A stretch of 64,000 bases of DNA, taken from Hansfordia pulvinata (taxonomy: Eukaryota > Ascomycota > Sordariomycetes > Xylariales). The notes below the pieces were generated by a model, which searched no databases, was not told the DNA's origin, and worked only from the letters and a program-made list of their open reading frames with translations. Where the stretch lies: assembly GCA_006538405.1 (NCBI GenBank), contig BJKQ01000001.1:4402001-4466000 (forward strand), in the 5' to 3' direction. Below, in pieces: positions 1 to 9,692 of this stretch. Position 1 is the stretch's first letter; every line of letters begins with the position of its first letter. The position numbers and the translations under genes are program-made.

Positions 1-367
1 AAAGACAACTGACCTCCTTGCAGTCTGGACTAATGACCCTGTCAGAGTTAAGAAGGGGAGAAGTGGCTTGTAAAGTCTTCGGCCTCCCCCGCGGCCCCGG
101 CAGAAAATTTCTGGCAGACGCACCGCGCCCCACACGAAAGACGGAGCTGCGCCCGCCGCTGACTGCCTTTAACTCTGCCGTCTGCGTGGGTGGGTATTTG
201 CGAGTAGTGGGCGGGTGGAAATTTTCAAAACATTCTGCCTCTTTTGTCTTTCATCAACCCAGCTTGGTTTCGCAGGCAACAGACACACTTTCAGCCCGCT
301 ACGCCACCACACTGTTCTCTTCTTAGCAGCAGCCAACAAGCACCCACCCAAAAATAAGAGACACACC
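1..367. other. Leader region upstream of the first gene
   Basis: No gene could be supported here. The last part, just before the ATG at 368, is CA-rich like a fungal 5' leader and ends in a good start context (cacaccatggcg). No clear TATA element was seen. Confidence 0.4.
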
Positions 368-1108
368 ATGGCGCAGCAAGACCCCAGATTGCACGAGGAC
401 GAGGAGTGGGACAGCAGCAGCGGCGACGAGGGCGAGTCCCCGCTGACGGCGGCCGAGAAGGAGGAGCTGCGGGCCATGGCGGCGGCGTCGGCGACGGCGG
501 ACCACGGGGCGGAGCAGCAGGTGAAGGTGCTGGAGAAGTTCCGGCGGCGGGAGAAGATGGTGCAGGCGGCGCGGTCGCGGCTGGCGGGGGCGCTGTCGCG
601 GGGCGAGGCGGCGCCGGCGGTGGGCAACCTGGAGGACGGGTTCTGGGCGCTGTACAGCGTCGAGTACGCGCGGCGGTTCCACCGGCGCAACCACATGGAG
701 TGGGAGATTGACTTCATCGACGACGAGGTCACGGTGCACATCCCGCCGGCGGGGTTTCACATGTTTCCGCGGTGCGACATACCCGACCGGGCGGGGTTGG
801 AGGGGGTGACGATCCGGACCGGCGGCGGCGGCGGTGGTGGTGGAGAAGGGGAAGGGGAAGGGGAGAAGGTGGTGGAGGCGCGGGTTGTGTTCCTTGGGGA
901 GGGCTACCTGACTTTCGAGATGCGGCTCGGGGATCTGCTTGATGAGAAGAGCGGAGGCGGGGAGGCAGGGGAAGAGACGGTGACATTCTACGGGATCTTC
1001 AGGAGGGAGGAGGATATCGAGTTCGACGTGCCGGACGACGAGGTCATGGCCAGCCTGCAGGAGCAGATCCGGGCTGGGGAGGGGGAGGACAGTCACATGG
1101 AGGGTTAA
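368..1108 (+). CDS. Conserved-looking hypothetical acidic protein
   Basis: Intronless reading frame of 246 residues; family not recognised. The N-terminus is acidic (Asp/Glu/Ser-rich, residues about 7-25), followed by an Ala-rich, probably helical segment with a basic patch (KFRRREKM). A compact central part has alternating hydrophobic residues (MEWEIDFIDDEVTVHIPPAG). An eight-glycine run with a following EGEGEGE tract lies near residues 150-167. The C-terminus is acidic again. No signal peptide or membrane segment is visible. I chose the ATG at 368 because it sits in a strong context (caccatgg) and starts acidic, well-structured sequence. An in-frame ATG at 215 would add 51 residues that read like translated leader. 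The middle and C-terminal blocks (FYGIFRREEDIEFDVPDDEV) look conserved rather than random, so the gene is probably real, but no function can be assigned. Confidence 0.7.
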   Translation: MAQQDPRLHEDEEWDSSSGDEGESPLTAAEKEELRAMAAASATADHGAEQQVKVLEKFRRREKMVQAARSRLAGALSRGEAAPAVGNLEDGFWALYSVEYARRFHRRNHMEWEIDFIDDEVTVHIPPAGFHMFPRCDIPDRAGLEGVTIRTGGGGGGGGEGEGEGEKVVEARVVFLGEGYLTFEMRLGDLLDEKSGGGEAGEETVTFYGIFRREEDIEFDVPDDEVMASLQEQIRAGEGEDSHMEG

Positions 1109-1842
1109 AGGGGAGACTGAGCTCGGAACTTGACTGTTGTGACGGGACTCGGGACTCGAGGCAGTGAGGTTCGTGATGGGAGCAGAGGTTGACGGAAGGG
1201 TGGACTTTGGCCCCTTACCCTCTCAACTCGACCTGACATCTACAGACAGACACTGCGCCCTTTGACAGAGATGTCTGTCGGGGCAGCTTGGCAGGTTGAG
1301 AATGGACTCGGCAGTTGCCGCCAGCGACAATGGACGGACGACTGAACAATCCATTGTGGCCTTTGCTCTTTGTCGGTCGTGGACACTCGGGGTTTTTCGG
1401 CTGAGGTCTGGGCCGGCCGGGGCCCGGCGACATGATTCGGACAAAGGAGATCAAGATACAGACATCTAGGCCTGAAGACAGAGAGCTTCTGGTCTTTGTC
1501 AAGATGGTACAATGACAAGCTTCTTGGATCTCTGCTCCCGATTTCCTGATCGACGAGGATGCGTGCGAGGTGCATAAAACGAGTCATTCCCGTGCGTGCA
1601 AGCCGGTCCGTCTGCTTGAAAGTGTCTTCTTCAGCCCGCAGCCTCGGTTATTTCACTTCTGTCATCCAATTCTTTTTATTTTCCGCCTTGACCTGTTTCC
1701 GGTTTTTCTCGAGACGACTCAGGTCAGTCTCTTCAGTCAAAGGCATTCTTCTTCTTCTTCTTCTTCTTTTTCTTCTCACAACGGGACGAACCACAACATC
1801 CTTCTCTTGCTTCACACGCCGTCAGTCTAGAACTGCATCCCC
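1109..1842. other. Intergenic region
   Basis: No supported gene. The last 130 bases, before the ATG at 1843, are pyrimidine-rich with a CTT repeat near 1747-1772. This is typical of a fungal core promoter or 5' leader on the plus strand. Confidence 0.5.
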
Positions 1843-2759
1843 ATGATGGCCGGCGGCGCAGTCGACAGCAGCACCCCGACCCCGTGGCTGCTGGCCGCCT
1901 GCGGGACCTGCGACTGGCTCTACGCCGACCCGTACGCGTACGGTTACGCCGACGTGTCGTCGCGTCTGGGCATCAGCGCGGTGGTGGAGGGGGACAGGAG
2001 GAGGAGGAGGAGGAGGAGAGCGACGCCGGTGATCCTGCGGCCGCCCTCTGCGAGCTCGAGGGCTCGTCGAGCAGCGCCGGTGCGCTGGTGGGCCCCGAGT
2101 CGGCGGGGTGGGCGGGTGGAAGTGCTGCTGGCCAGAGAGAGGATGGGGAGGAGGAAAAGGGAGAAGAGGAAGAGGAAGAAGAAAAAGAGAGAAAGAAAGG
2201 AAAAGGGAAAGATGAAGAAGAGAAAAAGAAAGAGGAAGAAGAGGAGGAAGAAAAAGAAGAGAAGAAACCTGAGCAGACCGCTGCACCCGGCCCCTCGGGC
2301 ATGACGCCCGCGCAGTTCCGGAGGATCACCATGAGCTTCGGCACCCCCCCACTGGCCTCCTCCTCCTGCTCTTCCTCGCTGCAGGCCATCCTGGACCAGG
2401 AAGCTGCCGGACCAGCTACTACCCCCGCAGCCCCTCTGCGGGAGAAGAGGCAGACGGCGGACCGGGCCTCGATGGCCACCGCCGCCCCAGTCTACAGCAC
2501 GGCGGCGAGGGACGAAGAGCGGCAGCGACCCGCCAGCGTTTACTCGTGCCCACCACCACCGCCGACGCGCGGGAACGGGGACGGGGACGGGGGCGGGGAC
2601 GGGAAGAGGAGCAACAGCACGGCGCTCGACTTTGACGCGATCCTCCGCGGGATGGAGGGTGAGGCGCCGCAGCAGCGGCGGCGGCGGCGGTGGGCGGGGA
2701 GGGCAGGATCCGGAGGGCGGCGGGCGGGTGGCTGCTGCGGGCGGCGCGGCGGGAGGTGA
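1843..2759 (+). CDS. Hypothetical Glu/Lys-rich protein, frame broken once
   Basis: The reading starts with MMAGGAVDSSTPTPWLLAAC and passes through a Tyr/Asp-rich stretch (DWLYADPYAYGYADVSS) to about 1985. The protein-like frame then continues one base out of phase. The shift falls at the five-G run 1989-1993, followed by a GGA repeat. One additional G joins ...ISAVVEG to a poly-Glu stretch and gives a 305-residue product. Residues about 100-140 are almost only Glu and Lys, encoded by the purine tract at 2140-2275. After this come ordinary segments (MTPAQFRRITMSFGTPP, ALDFDAILRGMEGEAP) and an Arg/Gly-rich tail. No domain was recognised. A tiny intron could in principle explain the shift, but no good donor is present. 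The start, the frame and even the gene status are uncertain; the FDAIL and FRRITMSFG segments are the best evidence that it is coding. Confidence 0.45.
2140..2275 (+). repeat. Polypurine (GAA/GAG/AAA) low-complexity tract
   Basis: An almost pure purine stretch of about 135 bases inside the hypothetical gene at 1843-2759, coding Glu/Lys repeats there. The neighbouring GGA repeat at 1994-2018 extends the strand asymmetry. Such tracts are slippage-prone. Confidence 0.85.
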
Positions 2760-3170
2760 CCATGTGATGATAAAGGGAGGCAAGGCGTACCGAGCGTAGG
2801 TCATGTATGTAGGTTGGTATATAGATAGCACTGGCCGGGCGAGCTTGCTTAGTGCGTCTTTCAGGAATCACCAGTCTATAATACCGTCTCCAGTCTATCC
2901 CGTCTCCAGTCTATTTGTCTCAAGTCTATCTAATATCATCTCAAGTCTTCGCCATCTCAAGTCTAATCCATCTCGAGTCTATCCCATCTCAGGTCTTCGC
3001 CATCTCAAGTTTATTCTATCTCAAGTCTAATCCATCCATCCCCTCTCAGCTCCGTTCTAGCTCAGCTCCACTCCCACCCAAAGCCTGCCGTCTCCCCTCA
3101 AGCTTACCTTACCCAACCTCGGGCAGGAAGGTGGACGCTTGGACAGGCCAGAGAGAGTGGCAGGCCCAGT
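2760..3170. other. Intergenic region with minisatellite
   Basis: No gene supported. Most of it is the 16-bp tandem array described separately. The ends are ordinary sequence between the plus-strand gene ending at 2759 and the minus-strand gene ending at 3171. Confidence 0.6.
2885..3037 (+). repeat. 16-bp minisatellite, about nine degenerate copies
   Basis: Tandem units of about 16 bases. The best copies read CATCTCAAGTCTAATC, CATCTCAAGTCTTCGC and CATCTCGAGTCTATCC. Spacing is mostly 16 with occasional extra bases, and the first copies are more diverged (GTCTCCAGTCTATCCC). The array lies downstream of one gene and in the 3' flank of the convergent one. Confidence 0.9.
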
Positions 3171-3681
3171 TCAGCCCGAGAGAAATGGCTCAACGATGTC
3201 ATTATCTATCTCGACCACCCGCCGCCAGAAGTCTTCCACGTCACGGGACCTCCCCAACCTATCGCGGATGCTTCCCAAGATCCTATCACTGGGGTGCATG
3301 CGCGCACTCGGTAGGTCGTCCCATGCTTCGTCGACCACCGCCCGGACGTATGTGGCCGTGGCTTGCGCCATGGCCTCGTCGTCGCAGCCGGGCCCCACGA
3401 GCACGTCCTTGACTGCCTTCAGCCTCTTGTCCTTGATTCTGCGCTCGGGGAAAGCCGGAAAAAAAAAGCGGCGCGGTCAGTCAGTCATTCAGTCAGTCGG
3501 TCAGTCAGTGGGAAGAAGAAACATCAATTTCCCGACTTACATGAAGGGCAGGCCATCGGCCCCGGGGGTTGAGGTCCGTGGGCAGTGTCCCCCTCCTGCG
3601 CGGCCGCTCCGCTCCCGTCGGCGGCTTCACGTCTCCGGCCAGGGCCGAGGCCGAGGCACACGCTGCCAGAGTCAGCATCAT
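3171..3681 (-). CDS. Small secreted protein of unknown function (two coding exons)
   Basis: Proposed exons are 3681-3541 and 3443-3171, giving 137 residues. The intron at 3540-3444 (97 nt) has a GTAAGT donor and a GAG acceptor and keeps phase 0. The first residues (MMLTLAACASASALAGDV) look like a short secretion signal. The mature part is basic/Pro-rich, then a helical, charged domain (DVEDFWRRVVEIDNDIVEP) with one cysteine (VGPGCDDE). A second GTAAGT...CAG pair at 3761-3688 just upstream fits a 5'-UTR intron whose acceptor lies six bases before the ATG. The upstream exon did not join in frame, so I start at 3681. No family recognised. The exon structure is inferred from splice signals and frame only. 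Confidence 0.5.
3477..3510. repeat. TCAG tetranucleotide repeat inside an intron
   Basis: Imperfect (TCAG)n, about eight units, located within the inferred intron of the small secreted protein gene. A similar perfect run occurs at 28319-28339. Confidence 0.8.
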
Positions 3682-5667
3682 CAGCACCTGAATCAACTTT
3701 ATGACTGGCTTTTTTGTGTGTGTGTGTGTGTTGTTGAAGGGTCTGTTTGGTAGTCACTTACGTGTTGAAAAGGAGAGGAGAGGAGAGATTCGACGGCCAA
3801 GTAGATCCGGCATGGCTTCCTTTATTGGAGGCTCTTGAAAGGGAAACACTTGATGGCCCCGTTTCCCCCGGTTACCTACAAATGGTTCTCTGGCTCTCGA
3901 CTCGTCCGACGGAAGTAGCCGCTGGCTGCAAGTGGTCTGTCCGACCCGTGATGGGTTTTGGCCACTTGCCTCTCGCACGTGAACTCGACATGACATACTT
4001 GGAACTCAACCCTGTCTCCCAAGTTTTGCCACGGCAGCCCACCGCCATCGTTCAGCTCTCTGCTTGTGACAGGTGCTTAGGTGGTCGCGTATGAGCCCGG
4101 GGAGGAGGGGATGTTCACAGCTTGGAGTTTCTGCTGGGTCGAGCCTCCGCGTCATTGTGCTCGAGACTGCTCCGACACCTTTGCCAGCTTTCCACTCGTG
4201 ATTATGTGGTTTCGTGCCTTTGGGTATTTTTAGACCGTCTTTGAAGAAAGTGGCGTCTCCTCTTGTTGAAAGCTACTTTTGGCGGCGTCGTGGATTCTCA
4301 GCCATCTCCACGTCCCACATGGCCCAGTTGTCACTGATTGTCCTCGCCCACAACCACGAGAATGAGGCGAGCCACAGGTCCGCCAACGAAGCTCTACCTG
4401 CCCGCCTGCCCGCCTGCCCGCCTGCCTGCCTGCCCATCTCAGCCAGCTGAGAGAGGACGCAGCATGATAAATCAGGCCATCCCTCGTGGCACAGCTCTCT
4501 CCGACCCCAGCTGTCTGAGGCTTGTGTGGCGTGTATAAGAGGTATCTTTTAGATATATACTAAATATGTATAGTCCGGATGGCCCGTGTAATGCCCTCCC
4601 TGACTTACATGCAAAATACCGCCGCCACCGGATCCCCGGTGCGGCCGCGCCGCCGCTGACGCGACATGACGGGCGCGCCACGTAGGTCAACCAAACCAAC
4701 CTCCCGCGTTGAAGGGTTTCTGAAGAGACGGGGGGGATGCGTGGCTTGTCCGCCGAGCTGACCTCGACCTGGAACGCCCAACTTCCCCAGTCCCCAGTCC
4801 TCCCCGTATTTCGGCAGGCAGGCAGGCAGACAAATGCCTGCCCCGAGTCCCCCCTCCCCACGAGTGTCATACGAGAGCGCGCAAGTGCTGACAGGGCTGA
4901 AACCCCGGCCCCGGAGAGAGTTCCCTGCCTACTGGGCCGCGCAAGCCTGGCGCATGGCGATCCCGGGGCTGTGGGTTGACGTGTATGTGGCTGAAGGAGA
5001 ATCGGCGTGCCATACCGTACCGCACCGTACCTGCAGCCCGCCTGCGTATTGCTGTACGGCTGTCGGAGGGGGGAGCGTCGGCAAGGACGAGAAAGACGAG
5101 AGAGGCCGGCCGGCGTCCCGACACCCGCCGATCAGATCGCATCTTGTGTCACACGCGCGGCCGCTCGAGGCTCCGCGGCTGAGTGGCCCGTCCACGTCCA
5201 ACCGGGGGCGTTTAGGTCATCTTCTATAGCCACAGCAGACAAGACAGCCTCAGCATACGTGGTTGGTTGTTTCCGTGTAGAGCAAGGCAGGCAGGCAGGC
5301 AGGCAGGCCACCGCAGCCCAGCGTCAGTCGGTATTCCACCTCGAGCCGGCGTGTTGAGAACGCATCTCGATGCCATGGCTTTCGGCATGGCGGCGGCTTA
5401 CTCGGCCGCTCTGCTTCAGCCACGCCTCGCTCACTCTCCTCGAATGGCCGGTTGGCCATCGCCGGCGTCATCGAATGCTTCAGGCGCTCCTTCGAACGTC
5501 TGAGGTGACACCTGGTGAGGGTTTTTACGCGGGTAAAAGTATCCATCTCCGAAAGACAGAAGGGGGGAATGCGATGGATCCAGGAGGACTGAACCATGGT
5601 CGTCTCCAAGGACGAGCTGGACTCTTCGTAGGGAAGACACTGGACGAGGGAGATACTGTATGCTCGG
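3682..5667. other. Intergenic region, about 2 kb
   Basis: Open frames here are short and do not read like proteins. Visible structure: a GT repeat near 3715-3732, a CCTGCCCG/CCTG repeat at about 4398-4437, and a GGCA repeat at about 5284-5307. The right-hand end is the promoter of the gene at 5818. Confidence 0.5.
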
Positions 5668-5668
5668 G

Positions 5669-5676
5669 ATATAAAA
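5669..5676 (+). promoter_or_regulatory. TATA box of the six-cysteine secreted peptide gene
   Basis: ATATAAAA in the context gggATATAAAAggg, about 145 bases before the ATG at 5818. A transcript leader of roughly 100 bases with an AC dinucleotide repeat (5749-5774) follows. It is the clearest TATA element in the window and suggests a strongly inducible promoter. Confidence 0.75.
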
Positions 5677-5743
5677 GGGGTCTCTAGTCCGCTTCAACAA
5701 CATCTCTTCTCTTTTCTTTACAGCACACAACAGATTCATCAGA

Positions 5744-5748
<5 letters not shown>

Positions 5749-5774
<26 letters not shown>
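5749..5774. repeat. AC microsatellite in the 5' leader
   Basis: A run of about 13 AC units between the TATA box and the start codon of the secreted peptide gene. Confidence 0.9.
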
Positions 5775-5817
5775 GCATCAACAAACAGTCCTCCAAACTC
5801 CTTCACAAACCTTCAAA

Positions 5818-6537
5818 ATGCAGTTCACCAAGCTCTTCGCCCTCAGCGCCGGCCTGATTGCCACCGCCATCGCTGCCACCGTCCCAGTCCGTTCCCTCCC
5901 CGGGGTGAAGCAGACTTCCTCTGTCCGCCTTGACCCTCAATTCCACAGACCTCCTGCTGACAGTGCCTGCTCACTCAGGAGGACCAGCTCAACGCCCGCG
6001 CCGCCGACGTCCTGGAGATCCGCGACGACGCCGCCGTCGGATGCGTCGTGAGTCCCTCTTCCCACTGCCTTTCGCAAGCAGAGGTGCGCAGCAACTGCTT
6101 TTGAGTACAACGACTGACACTCTCTCCCTCTCTCCTCACCCGCCACCCCGTTAGCAAATCAAGAACGGCCTCGGGTGCCCTCCCGGCCGCCCCAAGAACT
6201 GCAAGGACTTTGCCAACGGCAACCACCACTGCTGCGTAAGTGCCCGCCATCTCCCCTCTTTTTGCTTTTGTCTTTTCATCTTCCCTGCCTGTCTCCATCC
6301 CTCCCTCCATAAGCCGGGAGTAAATCAAAAAGCTTGTTTGCCAGCCACTTCACACGGGTCACAGAGAAGCCTCTTTCCCGGGCCGTCTCGACGACTCATC
6401 TGTCCGGCTGTCGGAGCGCCTCAAGCCTCTCAGCCGGGCCGGGAGAGGGGGGTGTGGGGGAGGCCCGCACGAAATCCACACGCGCGCCGCGACTGACCGA
6501 TGCTCAACAGAAATCCATCACCTCCTGCCCTGCTTAG
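5818..6537 (+). CDS. Small secreted cysteine-rich protein, four exons (effector-like)
   Basis: Exons 5818-5904, 5979-6047, 6155-6235 and 6511-6537 give an 87-residue protein. All introns are phase 0: GTGAAG...CTCAG with a GCTGAC branch site, GTGAGT...TTAG, and GTAAGT...CAACAG with CTGAC. Residues 1-20 are a typical signal peptide (MQFTKLFALSAGLIATAIAA). A short pro-like acidic/basic stretch containing ARAAD and LEIRDD follows. The mature C-terminal part has six cysteines: one in VGCV, one in LGCPP, one in KNCKD, a CC pair after NHH, and one in TSCPA. The even number of cysteines suggests three disulphides. Size, signal peptide and cysteines fit fungal small secreted cysteine-rich proteins, which act outside the cell in host interaction or microbial competition. 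I cannot name the subfamily. A TATA box lies about 145 bases upstream. No disruption was found. Confidence 0.8.
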
Positions 6538-6646
6538 ATGATCTCGCGAGGCACCTTTTGCCCTCCTTGATCCGAAGGGGTGTCTCATGGCCCAATCATG
6601 AGCGCGATCCTGTAGCTTGCTGGAGAGAGACAGAAAGAGAGAGAGA

Positions 6647-6663
6647 GGGGGGGGGGGGGGGGG
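6647..6663 (+). repeat. 17-base G homopolymer
   Basis: Uninterrupted G run preceded by a GA repeat, in intergenic DNA. Confidence 0.9.
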
Positions 6664-9588
6664 TGAGGGTGGACCGGATATACACTTTAACACTCCTTTG
6701 AATTCATCAATACAACTTATCGGCCGATACGTTTCCATGCCTTGTCGAGCCACAGTGAGCCGTGAAGAGGGGGTTTTGTGCGGTGGAATCATTTGCACGG
6801 TGGAATCATTCGTGCGGTGGAATCATTTGCATGGTTAAAATCGAGGACAGGCAAGAGACTGCCCCCTCTCATCGTCGACACCAAGGATCAAAGTATGCCC
6901 CCCCCCCCCTCTACTTGCGTACGAGTAGAACCAGACAAGACGACTGGACTGGACACTGAGAGCCGGGACTCTCGCCTGGGACCCGCGTCAGGTCACGCAG
7001 TACCGTCCCCCCTTTCATTCGCAAGGCGTCCCGGTTCGTACACTAATCCCCTCCTAGAGCGCCACTCCAGCCTCCCACCTTTGAGGAGGGGCGCGCGGGT
7101 GTTCCATGTTGCCGCTCGAGGGTCTGTCTGTCTGTCTGCTTATCTTTCCCTAAGCTGAAGCTTCGCACGCCATGCTCCTCGTCGTACAGATGCGCCGCGG
7201 CCCCGTCACTCCGCCTCCGGCACCTCACTACGCCAGGCAGGCCACTCCCTCCGCTATCCTCACTCACACGTCGCTCCGGTCCTACACTGCCGGCGAATGA
7301 GATCCCTCTTTGCTCGCTCTCTCCTTTACGCCCTCTGGAGGAGATCATCACGTGTCCGCACTGCGGCCTGTATATGTAGGGTATCAGCAGCAGTGAAGAC
7401 ATCCAATGGATCGGGGAGTCGGCCTCGTCCTGGCAGGCGACCAGCATGTCTACATGCCCGTCGAAAAGGTTCCGAGGGACTGCTGCCATTCCGCCTGCGA
7501 CGTTTATGTCGAGCGTGAATGAACTCGGACACATCGCCAGCCCATCCTGTGCGCCGGGCAGGAAGGAGAGTTGGTTGCTGGTAGGCGTGCCGCGCGCAGA
7601 ACTCGGGGCGTCTATCGAGTGAGTCTTCTCTCCGACGTCGGGAGTTTCTAAGTGAAGTGGGAAGAAGGCTCGGCTGCTTTCCGGGGCTCTTCCAAATGCG
7701 CTGCTTCGCTCGCCCGTGCGATGCGGCCCTGACGTTCGAAAGATGAAGGGACAGACTCCTCCTCGAGGCCGCAGTATCTTCGGCCACCCCCAGGAAAGCC
7801 ATGGCAATGCTGCTGAGAGCAAGTTCTTCTTCCTCCGCCGGCCGGCCGGCCGGCAGCCAGCCCGTTTCGGAGCCGGGCTTCAGCCTCGCTCCGCCTGCCA
7901 GGCTTTTTCCCCTCCCCTCCTCGGTCGCCACACCCAGAATCGGATAGATAGGGCAGGGGAGCAGCGGGGGCCACAAGCGGCGCGCAAGTGGTCGGCGACC
8001 AAAGCCGCGGGTTAAACTCGCTGGGGCGGGCGGCTCCGTAAGCTAGGTCAGTCACTGAAGCCCTCCTCTACCTCGCATCACATCGTAACGTATAGACGCC
8101 GCGTAGCGCGCCACGTCTTCTCGCCACTGGCGCGCTCGTCGTCTGTCTGTCTGTCTGTCTGGCGTATTAATGTGCCTGGAGGCCTGAACTTTACGGCTAG
8201 ACTTGACGGCCACGAGCAGACTTGGTCGGGTGTTGGTTGGTTGCGGTGGCGCCCCGTCCCCGGCCGTGGCGTGGCGCTCAGCGGTCCAGACCACCGACCA
8301 CAGACCATGGACCACAGACTCGTAGCTTCATGCCCTCTCTCATCATCATGACATTGGACCCCGAGAGATATACGCGGTATTGCTCTGCCCCGCCCCCACG
8401 CTGGACGTTCCCTGCCTCCTCTGCCTCGGGGTTAACGCCCTTCCATACCCCCTTCCCCCTTCTTATAACAGGCAGGCTTAAGTCTCAAGGTCCAAAGTCA
8501 CGAGTTGCTCCCCGTCCACCTTCTGAAAAGGAGATTGCGGCATATTCACCATCCAAAAACGAGCGAGAGCCCACGGTGTCACGGGTCTGGCCCTGGCATT
8601 GCTGTTGATCATAAGTGCTGGTAAGATTGAGCACTAGGGAAGTGTCAATCTCGTATCTTTTGACTGTGTCGAACACGCCAGTCTGGTTCAGTGGTATTTA
8701 CCAGTGCCTTTGGTCCCATGCATGGCCAGAACCGTTACACACGGGCCACAGAGGTCGAGGAGACTACTATATGTACCTAGATTGGGCCCTCAGATGGGGA
8801 GGGGCAAAGGACTCAGTGGCTGGCATGAACAGTCCCCGAGCGATGTAAAGAGGGCGAAAGTGGTTGACAGCTGAACCACTCCGGTAGCTCCGTGGCCCCA
8901 TCTTTCGTCGTCGCCGTCGCCCCCGGCGGGGTGGCGAGGTTGGCTGAATGCGGCTGGTCTCTCACAAGACAATGGCAATCAGCATGAGTTAAGCAAGAGC
9001 TATTTCCAGAATTGAGGCAGGAGAAGGAGAAGACTGTACACGGGCCACCGCCCAGAAGCTGCAAGGCACCAGAGAGGTCTCAAAGAGACAAAAAGAGAGA
9101 GATAGTATAGCAGCAACTGTCTGGACTGTCCCCGGTAACTAACCGACACACACACACACACATACACACACACAACTTGACAAGGGACATGGACGTTGCC
9201 ACCCGAGCGGGGCGCTCCTCTGGAGGCTCTCCCTCGTCACTAATACGATAATACGATAAAGCCGGGGCGAGAAGAAAGGCTCAGCTGCCGCCTAACCGCG
9301 GGCGAATCATTGTGGGTTCGGTTCGGACCTCGCGGGAAGCCAGTGGCGAACTATTTCATTCGTACGAGTTCAAAACGAAGCCCATTGTAAATAAAGCTTG
9401 ACGGGCTTCGCCTTGGGGTTTCTCTCTTGCAGGCTGGCTGGCATTTTTAGAGAAAAATCGCCGACGCGCTCTGGAAGGGTCTGCTGCGCGCAAGACAGCA
9501 GAGTGCCCGAGCACACGTCTATTCCACGTATAGATGCTCTCACAGGCAATCACGTGGTATACGCACGTACCAAGGTAGGTAGGTACAA

Positions 9589-9595
9589 TATATAT
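9589..9595 (+). promoter_or_regulatory. Possible TATA element of the nucleoside hydrolase-like gene
   Basis: TATATAT about 100 bases upstream of the ATG at 9693, just after a GGTAGGTAGGTA repeat. Position and sequence fit a core promoter; not proven. Confidence 0.5.
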
Positions 9596-9692
9596 CTTCC
9601 TCGACCCTCCATCTGGCAGTGAGAACAGGAGGGCACTCACAGGATAAGACGGGCCAGAAGAGAATAGCCCCCCACAGCGAACAATCAACAAC

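Larger units (their letters stand above)
6538..9692. other. Intergenic region, about 3.1 kb
   Basis: No gene could be supported. A 17-base G run (6647-6663) follows a GA repeat. A short degenerate tandem repeat at about 6780-6835 has units based on GGTGGAATCATT. A CTGT/CTGTCTGT repeat lies near 8140-8160 and an AC repeat at about 9150-9173. A minus-strand open frame of 259 codons (7822-7043) exists but lacks a convincing start, domain or composition, so it is listed as rejected. The right end is the promoter of the gene at 9693. Confidence 0.5.

Noticed and set aside
7043..7822. 259-codon minus-strand open frame
   Set aside because: No domain, no leader-like start context, overlapping frames of similar length on the same strand. 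Probably chance in GC-rich DNA.
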